DNA of 64,000 nucleotides from SMWD01 sp964629475 (GTDB lineage: Bacteria; Pseudomonadota; Gammaproteobacteria; Steroidobacterales; GCA-2729495), in assembly GCA_964629475.1 (NCBI GenBank), contig CAZVQW010000014.1, positions 1 to 64,000 of the forward strand, in the 5' to 3' direction. Of the stretch, positions 51,223-58,942 are shown in pieces; position 1 is the stretch's first letter; each line of letters opens with the position of its first letter. A program made the translations under genes and the position numbers. Under the pieces are notes generated by a model, which was not told the origin of the DNA, did not search any database, and saw nothing but the letters and a program-made list of their open reading frames with translations.

Positions 51223-53972
51223 TTAATATAAACATCAAGATTCGCGCACTGATGTGCACCTGTGCGGCACTTGGCATCGTTGCCCCGGCTTTCGGCGAAA
51301 TGGACGTTTCGCAGGCTTTACAACTGGGGCCTTATCCGTTGCCGGATGCGACACCCGGGCAAGTGCTGATTCGCAATGCGACGGTCTGGACGCTGGAAGA
51401 TGACGGCATTCTGGAGAACACCGATCTGCTCATCAAAGACGGCAGCATCGCCACGATTGGCAGCAACCTCGACGTACCGCGTGATGCACTGATCATCGAC
51501 GCGACCGGCAAGCATGTCACACCGGGCATTATCGATGCGCACAGTCACAGCGCAACCGAAGACATGAATATTAATGAGGGGGTATACAGCGTCAGCGCCG
51601 AAGTGCGCGTGGGTGACATCCTGGACCCGCGTTCTGCAGATATTTACAAGCAACTCGCCGGTGGCGTCACGACGATTCATGTAATGCATGGTTCCGCCAA
51701 TACCATCGGCGGCCAGAACGTGACCATGAAAATGCGCTGGGGAGCAAAAACGCCCGACGAACTCGTATTTGCGGATGCACCGCCGACCATCAAGTTCGCA
51801 CTCGGCGAAAACGTCAAGCAATCGGCATTTGCCGGCCCCGCATTCGGTGGCGGCGGACGCAAAGCACGTTATCCGGCCACCCGTATGGGTGTGGCGGCAC
51901 TTGTTCGCTCAAGTTTCGAGCGTGCCGCCCGGTATCGCGATGAATGGCAGCGATACGATTCATTATCCAAACGCCAGCAGAAACGCGAAGCACCACCACG
52001 GCGTGACCTGCAACTCGAAGCACTGGTCGAGGTACTGGAAGGCAAACGTTTCGTACACACCCACGCCTACCGCGCGGATGAGATCCTGAGTCTGATGCGT
52101 GTCGCCGATGAAGTTGGTTTCAAGGTCGATACGTTCCAGCATGTGCTCGAGGGATACAAAGTCGCCGATGAAATGGTGGCGCACGGCGCCAGCGGCTCCA
52201 CCTTCTCGGACTGGTGGAGTTACAAGATGGAAGCCTATGACGCCGTCGCTTATAACGCAGCGTTAATGGAACAGCGCGGCGTACTGACCAGCCTGAACTC
52301 GGACGATGCCAACCTGGCCCGCCGCCTGAATTATGAGGCAGCCAAGATGCTGCGCTACGGAGGGTTATCTCCCGAGAATGCACTGGCCATGGTCACCATC
52401 AACCCGGCTCGTCAATTACATATCGAAGACCATGTCGGCTCACTGGCCAAAGGCAAGGATGCCGATATTGTAATCTGGAATGGCGATCCTCTCAGCGTAT
52501 TTACCATTGCCGAGACGACTTTCGTCGATGGTCAGGTCCGCTTCAATCGTGAAGCTGATCTCGCCCATCGCCAGCAGGTAGTCACCGCGCGCGAGTTACT
52601 GATCGCAGACGTCAATGGCGAAGATGCTTCGTCCACGGACGAAGAACCGACTGCCGCAACCGAGATCACGAAAAACCCACCGACACCGAAAGCCGCGTAT
52701 CAATTCTCACCGTATGCACCGGCACAACCGACTGCGATCGTCGGCGCGACAGTCCACACCATGGAAGGCGAAACGATTGCAGATGGCGTGGTTGTCTTTG
52801 CACAGGGACGGATCACCGCGGTCGGCACTGCCGACACACCGGTGCCGGCAGGCGCGGAACGCATCGATGCGAGCGGCAAGCACCTGTGGCCGGGCATCAT
52901 TCATACCAATACCGTGCTGGGCATCAGTGAAATAGACAGCGTGGCGGGCTCGGTCGACGTGGCTGAAACCGGCGATGTGAATGCCGATGCCGACGTGTCT
53001 TTGGCGGTCAATTCAACCAGTACGCATTTCCCGGTCGCACGATCCGGCGGCATCACGCACGCCGTGATCGTACCTCGCGGCGGTATCGTTGCCGGCACGA
53101 CTGCGCTGCTGCGCACTGCAGGCTGGACCTGGGAAGAAATGGCCGCAGTACGCAACCAGTCTCTGGTCGTGCGCTGGCCCGACTCGATCCCCGCACGTTA
53201 CGCGGCAATGATGGGAGGAATGAAATCCCTGGCCGATCGCAAGAAAGAATCCGACGAGCTCATCGAAAAACTGGACGACCTGCTGGATGCAGCCGAGGCC
53301 TACGGCATGGCCACTGCCAAGGCCCAAAAAGGCGACAGACCGGTTGACTTTGACCCTCAGCTGGAAGCACTGCAACCGGTGGTTAACGGCGAGCGGCCCG
53401 TGTGGATATCGGCAAGCGACAAGCATGCCATCGAAGCCGCCGTTGGGTGGGCCGCATCGCGGGACCTGCACATCGTGATCACCGGTGCCAAGGATGCGTA
53501 CCTGGTCATTGACCTGTTAGCCAGCCACCAGGTCTCGGTTGTGCTGCCGGCCATCGCCGCCGGACCGCCGCGCGAAGATGATCCGTACGATGTTTTATAT
53601 TCACTCCCGGCAAAACTGGAGGCTGCCGGCGTGCCGTTTGCCATCGCCAGCGGCACCCGTTCCGGCGGATCATCCAATGCCCGCCACCTGACACTGTTCG
53701 CGGGCATGGCATCGGCGCACGGACTGGACCGAGAAGCTGCATACCGCTCTGTCACACTGTATCCGGCAAAGATGCTCGGACTGGACCATGTACTCGGCTC
53801 CATAGCACCGGACAAGAGCGCGAGCTTCGTGCTGACCGATGGCGACCTGCTCGAACCGGGCACAAACATCGAGCAGGTCTGGATCGACGGCATCAAACCG
53901 TCGATGGACGACGTACAAAAGGCCGCTTACCGCAAGTGGAGTTCAAGACCGCAGCCACCGAGTGTCAATTGA
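51219..53972 (+). CDS. Exported double amidohydrolase (one intact, one degenerate domain)
   Basis: 917 residues with signal peptide (cleavage near AFGE). The first half has a complete site: IDAHSH (H108, H110), HTHAYRADE, FQHVLEGYK and LNSDDANLARR. A second amidohydrolase domain begins around residue 505 (AIVGATVHTMEGETIADG) and reads WPGIIHTNTVLGI where HxH is expected, so it is degenerate like the upstream protein. The C-terminus again ends LGLDHVLGSIAPDKSASFVL. Length is about twice a single amidohydrolase. It is coupled to the gene before (ATGA), and the sulfatase gene follows at once. Confidence 0.9.
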   Translation: MININIKIRALMCTCAALGIVAPAFGEMDVSQALQLGPYPLPDATPGQVLIRNATVWTLEDDGILENTDLLIKDGSIATIGSNLDVPRDALIIDATGKHVTPGIIDAHSHSATEDMNINEGVYSVSAEVRVGDILDPRSADIYKQLAGGVTTIHVMHGSANTIGGQNVTMKMRWGAKTPDELVFADAPPTIKFALGENVKQSAFAGPAFGGGGRKARYPATRMGVAALVRSSFERAARYRDEWQRYDSLSKRQQKREAPPRRDLQLEALVEVLEGKRFVHTHAYRADEILSLMRVADEVGFKVDTFQHVLEGYKVADEMVAHGASGSTFSDWWSYKMEAYDAVAYNAALMEQRGVLTSLNSDDANLARRLNYEAAKMLRYGGLSPENALAMVTINPARQLHIEDHVGSLAKGKDADIVIWNGDPLSVFTIAETTFVDGQVRFNREADLAHRQQVVTARELLIADVNGEDASSTDEEPTAATEITKNPPTPKAAYQFSPYAPAQPTAIVGATVHTMEGETIADGVVVFAQGRITAVGTADTPVPAGAERIDASGKHLWPGIIHTNTVLGISEIDSVAGSVDVAETGDVNADADVSLAVNSTSTHFPVARSGGITHAVIVPRGGIVAGTTALLRTAGWTWEEMAAVRNQSLVVRWPDSIPARYAAMMGGMKSLADRKKESDELIEKLDDLLDAAEAYGMATAKAQKGDRPVDFDPQLEALQPVVNGERPVWISASDKHAIEAAVGWAASRDLHIVITGAKDAYLVIDLLASHQVSVVLPAIAAGPPREDDPYDVLYSLPAKLEAAGVPFAIASGTRSGGSSNARHLTLFAGMASAHGLDREAAYRSVTLYPAKMLGLDHVLGSIAPDKSASFVLTDGDLLEPGTNIEQVWIDGIKPSMDDVQKAAYRKWSSRPQPPSVN

Positions 53973-53992
53973 ATACCAGGAAGCCGGGCCGC

Positions 53993-55537
53993 GTGCAAAC
54001 CAGCCGATGGCTCGCCCTTGCCGTCACGTTGTGGCACGTCCATGCACTGGGTGCACCGCAACCAAATGTATTGCTGATCGTCACCGACAATCAGAGCCCG
54101 GGGCTGTTAGGGGCTTATGGCAATGCTGACATTCTGACGCCGAATATCGATCAGCTTGCCGAGGATGGCATGCTCTTCGAGCAAGCCTACGCAACCAGCG
54201 GTGTCTGCTCGCCGACGCGTGCCACCCTGCTAACCGGCTTGCTGCCGTCACAGACCGGCGTACACAACGGACTGCCGGGTAGCTATAAGGTAGCAAACTG
54301 GTCTGCGATCGAAGAATTTCGCAATCTGCCGCAAACACTTGCGGACGCCGGCTACCGGACCGGCATGGTTGGCAAGTATCACCTCGGTGATTACGCGAAG
54401 GCTCAGCTGGGGTTCGATTTCTGGACCACCTTTCACGCCGGCCACACCGAGAGCTTTGTCGACGTCGAGGTGATGGACAACGGCAAAACCCTGAATATTG
54501 CCGATCTGAATGTGCACATTACCGACTATTGGACCCAAAGGTCGGTGGATTTCATCGAACAGCAAACTGCGGATCAGCCGTTTTTCCTGATGGTGTCCTA
54601 CAACGGCCCGTATATTTTACCGCCGACGGTCAATGAGCCACCGGTAAATCGACACGCGGACTACTACGCCGCCAACCCGCCGGCGATGCCGCAGTTTCCG
54701 GTACACCCGTATCTGCGTGAGTGGGCCAAAAAAACACGCAGGCCGGTGAACGTCACCGGCGGCACCTACGGGTGGGCAGCCATCGACGCACTGAATAACC
54801 AGCAGGCGATGAACACGATCGCATCGGAAATGACCATGGTCGATGACGGCATCGGTGCGGTCCTTGAAGTGCTGGAAAAAAGCGGCCTGGCCGACAACAC
54901 ACTGGTCGTCTTCCTGTCCGACCAGGGATCGGCCTATGGCCAACTCGGCCTGTGGGGTAACAGCTCCTGGGGTGCGCCCGCGCCGGCCTATCGTGCCAAC
55001 ATGCAGATTCCGCTGATCTTCCGGCATCCGGGCAAAGTGCCGGACGGCGAAACGAATGCATTGCTGATCGATGAGTTCGATCTGTTCCCTACACTGCTGG
55101 ACTACCTGGGTCTCGGTGATCTGGAGATCGCCAACACACCGGGGCGCAGTTTTGCGCCGGCACTGAGCGGCAAAGAAATCGACTGGGACGATACGGTATT
55201 TTTCGAGTACATCGACACCCGCGTGATTCAGACTCGTCAATGGAAATACACCAAGCGGTTTCTGGCATCACCGGATGAACTTTACGACCTCACCAAGGAT
55301 CCTGGCGAAACGCACAATCTCGCAAATGACCCGGACCACGATCGGGTCGTGCAGGATCTGGCCGAACAGCTGGCAATGTTTTTCGACCAATACGCCGACC
55401 CGCGCTACGACATCTGGAAAGGCGGCACAGCCAAAGCAACCTTATTTTATGGCGGCCGCAATGGCCGCTTTGCCGATCATTTCCCCGGGTGGACCCCGCC
55501 GGTTACCGAGAAAGCCACACCGTTCAGAGATCCCTGA
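53993..55537 (+). CDS. Exported sulfatase (alkaline phosphatase superfamily)
   Basis: About 514 residues from GTG 53993, which has AGGA near and gives a clean signal peptide ending ALGA; the frame is open back to GTG 53936, inside the previous gene. Formylglycine site C72-S-P-T-R in SGVCSPTRATLLTG, metal site LLIVTDN at the N-terminus, and FLSDQGSAYG later. The Cys-type site needs a formylglycine-generating enzyme; none is in the window. It is cotranscribed with the two amidohydrolases, an unusual association. Confidence 0.9.
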   Translation: MQTSRWLALAVTLWHVHALGAPQPNVLLIVTDNQSPGLLGAYGNADILTPNIDQLAEDGMLFEQAYATSGVCSPTRATLLTGLLPSQTGVHNGLPGSYKVANWSAIEEFRNLPQTLADAGYRTGMVGKYHLGDYAKAQLGFDFWTTFHAGHTESFVDVEVMDNGKTLNIADLNVHITDYWTQRSVDFIEQQTADQPFFLMVSYNGPYILPPTVNEPPVNRHADYYAANPPAMPQFPVHPYLREWAKKTRRPVNVTGGTYGWAAIDALNNQQAMNTIASEMTMVDDGIGAVLEVLEKSGLADNTLVVFLSDQGSAYGQLGLWGNSSWGAPAPAYRANMQIPLIFRHPGKVPDGETNALLIDEFDLFPTLLDYLGLGDLEIANTPGRSFAPALSGKEIDWDDTVFFEYIDTRVIQTRQWKYTKRFLASPDELYDLTKDPGETHNLANDPDHDRVVQDLAEQLAMFFDQYADPRYDIWKGGTAKATLFYGGRNGRFADHFPGWTPPVTEKATPFRDP

Positions 55538-55600
55538 GTCGAGGGCGCAGGAAATGAGTACCGTATTTCCCTGTACGGCATCGTACCCCAATGCGTCTAA

Positions 55601-55711
55601 GGCTTTTTAGCGACATCTATCCCTCGGAAACATTCAGACGCATACTGAGAGGCTCTTTGCCCACCAACAGTGAGCGCGTCGTTTCCGAGGGATAGATGTC
55701 GCTAAAAAGCC
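55601..55711. repeat. 111-bp palindromic element with perfect 31-bp arms
   Basis: Arms 55601-55631 and 55681-55711 are exact reverse complements (they begin GGCTTTTTAGCGACATC and end the same inverted). The 49-bp centre starts ATTCAGACGCAT. ATGCGTCT just outside the left arm (55591-55598) can pair with AGACGCAT in the centre (55636-55643), offering an alternative fold. No ORF. It sits between the convergent sulfatase and cyclophilin genes. Confidence 0.93.
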
Positions 55712-55760
55712 GACCAGGGAAAAACCAAAACAGACGCAAAGAATCGTGGCTGAAAGCCAA

Positions 55761-56366
55761 TCACTGCTTTCTCGAAACACTCTCGATAACCACCGGATCG
55801 TTCAGAATCTGCCCCTTCGTATAGGGTGATTTCGTATCAGGATTAATTGGCAACTTCTGGATTTTCCTAACAATATCCATGCCCTTCACAACCCTGCCAA
55901 AAGCCGCAAAACCCTGCCCGTCGGGATTGCGCAACCGCCCGAAATCGAGACCCGGCTGATCGCCGATACAAATAAAAAACTGGGAACTCGCGGTCCCCAC
56001 ATCCCCACGCGCCATCGAAATTACACCGTCCCCATGCAGGATGCCGGTCTCCCCGGTAGTTTCATGACCGATCGGTTGAAACCCTTGCTTGTCACGCCCC
56101 ATACCGCCCTGGATCACCTCTATCTTCGGCTCACCATTGTCGTTCTCATAAGTCACGACACGATAGAACGATCCGCCGTTCAAAAACCCGCCGTCAACGT
56201 AACGCAGAAAATTGCTCACTGTGACAGGCGCCTTGTCTGCATACAGTTCGATCTCGATGGATCCCTCACCCGTCACCATGACGATCTCGACTGCCTCACC
56301 GGCGGCCACCGGACCGACCATGAGCAGTAACGCGCCCAGAAAACAGCTGCGAAAAATTGATCTCAC
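55761..56366 (-). CDS. Exported peptidyl-prolyl cis-trans isomerase (cyclophilin type)
   Basis: 201 residues with a signal peptide (cleavage near PVAAGEA). I start at GTG 56366, eight bases after a GGGGGGA ribosome site; an earlier GTG at 56375 touches that site. Cyclophilin motifs: APVTVSNFLRYVDGGF, FYRVVTYEN, IQGGMGRDKQGF, ISMARGDVGTASSQFFICIG. It folds periplasmic proteins at Xaa-Pro bonds. Divergent from the ChaN-like gene. Confidence 0.92.
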   Translation of the reverse strand: MRSIFRSCFLGALLLMVGPVAAGEAVEIVMVTGEGSIEIELYADKAPVTVSNFLRYVDGGFLNGGSFYRVVTYENDNGEPKIEVIQGGMGRDKQGFQPIGHETTGETGILHGDGVISMARGDVGTASSQFFICIGDQPGLDFGRLRNPDGQGFAAFGRVVKGMDIVRKIQKLPINPDTKSPYTKGQILNDPVVIESVSRKQ

Positions 56367-56437
56367 GGTCTGCACTCCCCCCCGGCTGCTCGTGAAAGTA
56401 TAGAATACTCGATCGACCTAACAATCAGGAAATAACC

Positions 56438-57517
56438 ATGTTCAAGACCAAGCTTCCGGCCAGGTCCGCAGCACTCATTCTGACCATTTCACTGGCTGCC
56501 TGCGCCAGCACACCCCCATCACCACAAGCCGATATTGCCCTGGTGGATGATCAATACGTATTAGCGGACGAACTTGCCAGCTTCTCCGATTTTGTGCTGG
56601 TGGAAACCCAGTTGGGCGATGTCGCCCCACGTGTTGTCACACTCGATGAAGCCATCGATGACCTGGCCCAATACGACGTGGTGTTTGTAGGTGAAGCCCA
56701 CGGTCATTCCACCAATCATTTTGTGCAGTCAAAACTGTTCAGTGGACTGTACGCCCGCAATAACGATATTGCCTTGTCGATGGAGCAATTCGAGCGCAGC
56801 GCCCAGCCGATTGTCGATCAGTACCTGGCCGGGGAGATCGGTGAAGAATCACTAAAGCATGACGGTAACGCCTGGGATCATTACAGCCAGAGCTACCGTC
56901 CCATGGTTGAATTCGCAAAGCAAAAAGGTCTGCCAGTCATTGCCGCAGAAGTACCGGGCAACATGGTCAGCTGTGTCGGCGAAGAAGGCCCGGCATTTCT
57001 CGATCGTTTGGAAGGCGAACCACGCACCTGGATTGCCAAAGAACTGAACCTGCAGGACGGCCCGTATAAAGACCGCTATTTTGATTTTCTTTCCAAAGCC
57101 GCCGGCCACGAAGTCGGTGGTGAGAATATGACCGAAGCAGAAATAGCCGAGCAACGTTTCAACCGGTTTGCCGCCCAGGTCAGCCGTGATGACACGATGG
57201 CCGAGAGTATTGCGCTGCATATAAACGCCAACCCCGGCCGCAAGGTTATGCATATCGACGGCAGCTTCCACTCAGCCGCACTGCTGGGCACGGTAGAGCG
57301 CCTGAAAATACGCAAGCCCGAACTGAACCTGGCCAATGTGCATCCTGTTTTGGTCGATGACCCTGAAAATCCCGGTTTTGACGCCGACCTGGTCGGAGAA
57401 GGCCAGTACCTGCTGTTGATCTACCCGGTGCCCAAACGGTTCGTGAAAATGGCCAATATCAATGCCTTTATCGAGCGTACCAAAAGCAAAATCGATGAAA
57501 ATCGCTGTGCTTATTAG
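56438..57517 (+). CDS. ChaN-like heme-regulated lipoprotein
   Basis: 359 residues. Lipobox LAAC (Cys22), then VVFVGEAHGHSTNHFVQSKLF and LSMEQFERS, the signature of the ChaN/DUF399 family, whose members bind heme cofacially. Length is greater than E. coli-type ChaN-like domains. The C-terminal half retains KVMHIDGSFHSAALLGTVE. AGGA eight bases before the ATG. Outer-membrane or periplasmic. Function in heme or iron handling is by family only. Confidence 0.87.
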   Translation: MFKTKLPARSAALILTISLAACASTPPSPQADIALVDDQYVLADELASFSDFVLVETQLGDVAPRVVTLDEAIDDLAQYDVVFVGEAHGHSTNHFVQSKLFSGLYARNNDIALSMEQFERSAQPIVDQYLAGEIGEESLKHDGNAWDHYSQSYRPMVEFAKQKGLPVIAAEVPGNMVSCVGEEGPAFLDRLEGEPRTWIAKELNLQDGPYKDRYFDFLSKAAGHEVGGENMTEAEIAEQRFNRFAAQVSRDDTMAESIALHINANPGRKVMHIDGSFHSAALLGTVERLKIRKPELNLANVHPVLVDDPENPGFDADLVGEGQYLLLIYPVPKRFVKMANINAFIERTKSKIDENRCAY

Positions 57518-57652
57518 CACTTCTTCAATGGAGATGTATCGGCCCGTTAGATTGGTGTGTCCCCGGCCGCATTGCTATGATCATGCCAGCTGCACGGAAG
57601 GGGGACATCACCGCTGCACGCAGAACAATAACCTCTGAGGAGCCTTAATAAG

Positions 57653-58795
57653 ATGATCATTTCACGTACGGTGCATGTCGCCGCCATTTTTCTTGCGTCA
57701 CTGCTGTTCACAGCCACCGGCTGGGCCCAGGACGACGCTGAAGCGGACGCCGTATCAGGGGCCAGTGCTGAAGCACCGGCGCTGGATACGAGCAAGGAAC
57801 TGCCGGTTCGCATTATTCCGAATATCCCGGTTGCCGCAGAAGCCTATTATGCACCGGACGATTACCACCTGATCGCACAAACACAGGATCCGGATGCCCA
57901 GCGCCCCGCGGGTGAGAGCATCGGTGGCGCGCTGACGTACATCTTCACCGACGACGGCAAACTGTCCCGGCGGATCAACGATCGCGGTCAGGACGCCTGT
58001 TCGTACTTTTTCCCGGATCAGAAACGCATCGTCTGGACGTCCACCAAGGACCGCATGGACATGCCGCTGGGCGACTGGGCCGATCAGAGCAACTACCCGC
58101 AGGGCGCTGAGTTATATACGTCGGATCTGGAGGGCAACGACATTGTCCGGCTCACGGATAACGAATGGTATGAGGCCGAAGTATCCATTTCACCGAACGG
58201 CGAATGGATCGTGTTTGGCCGGCAGATCGACGGCAACCTGAACTTGTGGCGCATGCGGCCCGACGGCAGCGATGAGCAGCAGATTACCTTCGCCGTTGAC
58301 TGGCAGCCGGGCGCACCTTTTTACCTTCCGGACAACGAGACGATCCTGTTTCGTGCCTGGCGCCAAAGTGATTACGGCAAGGTCAAGCCGACGCCGATGA
58401 CCGTGTTCACGATCAAGCACGACGGCACGGAACTGACTCAGCGTACCTTCGACCGCGACATGAACTGGGCACCCTACCCGGCCTCCGATGGTCGGCACTA
58501 TGTATTTGTCAGGCCTGTCGACGACGGCGGTAGCTGGGAAGTTTTCCTCGGTGATCTGGCCGGCGGCGCACCGGTACGCCTGACCTACAACCCCGGTTTC
58601 GACGGCCTGCCTTCGTTGTCGAAGAACGGCAAGAAGATGCTGTTTGCCCGTAGCGAAACCGGCAGTGAAAACCTGTCCACGTACGTCATGGATATGTCGT
58701 CATTCGACCTTGGACCGGATGCTTACAAGGGCATTCCGGAAACCACGAAACCGGCCGACCCGGTACTGGTCACCGATTTCACCGTCAATCAGTAA
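57653..58795 (+). CDS. Exported TolB-like/PD40 beta-propeller protein
   Basis: 380 residues with a signal peptide (ending GWAQ). It shows repeated WD40-like/PD40 blades: YFFPDQKRIVWTSTKD, DLEGNDIVRLTDNEWYE, SPNGEWIVFGRQIDGN, MRPDGSDEQQITF, HDGTELTQRTF, LSKNGKKMLFARSETG. No enzymatic domain follows. It may be a binding or scaffolding propeller. GAGGAG is about 11 bases before the ATG. Confidence 0.88.
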   Translation: MIISRTVHVAAIFLASLLFTATGWAQDDAEADAVSGASAEAPALDTSKELPVRIIPNIPVAAEAYYAPDDYHLIAQTQDPDAQRPAGESIGGALTYIFTDDGKLSRRINDRGQDACSYFFPDQKRIVWTSTKDRMDMPLGDWADQSNYPQGAELYTSDLEGNDIVRLTDNEWYEAEVSISPNGEWIVFGRQIDGNLNLWRMRPDGSDEQQITFAVDWQPGAPFYLPDNETILFRAWRQSDYGKVKPTPMTVFTIKHDGTELTQRTFDRDMNWAPYPASDGRHYVFVRPVDDGGSWEVFLGDLAGGAPVRLTYNPGFDGLPSLSKNGKKMLFARSETGSENLSTYVMDMSSFDLGPDAYKGIPETTKPADPVLVTDFTVNQ

Positions 58796-58873
58796 CGCTA
58801 TTCGGTATGCAGCGCCGGCCTTCTCACCGGCGCTGCGTGCCGAAAATCTTATTCGGAATTAATTCTAATTAAT

Positions 58874-58942
58874 CGTAGGAGCGGCTTCCAGCCGCGAATC
58901 CCTATACAGGCATTCCATTCGCGGCTGGAAGCCGCTCCTACG
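58874..58942. repeat. Inverted REP pair (BIME-like), variant 3
   Basis: CGTAGGAGCGGCTTCCAGCC starts a 26-bp arm (58874-58899); its exact reverse complement is 58917-58942. The head and tail are those of the other REPs, with the centre TTCCA. The right arm overlaps the last codon of the penicillin acylase gene. It lies between convergent genes. Confidence 0.92.
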
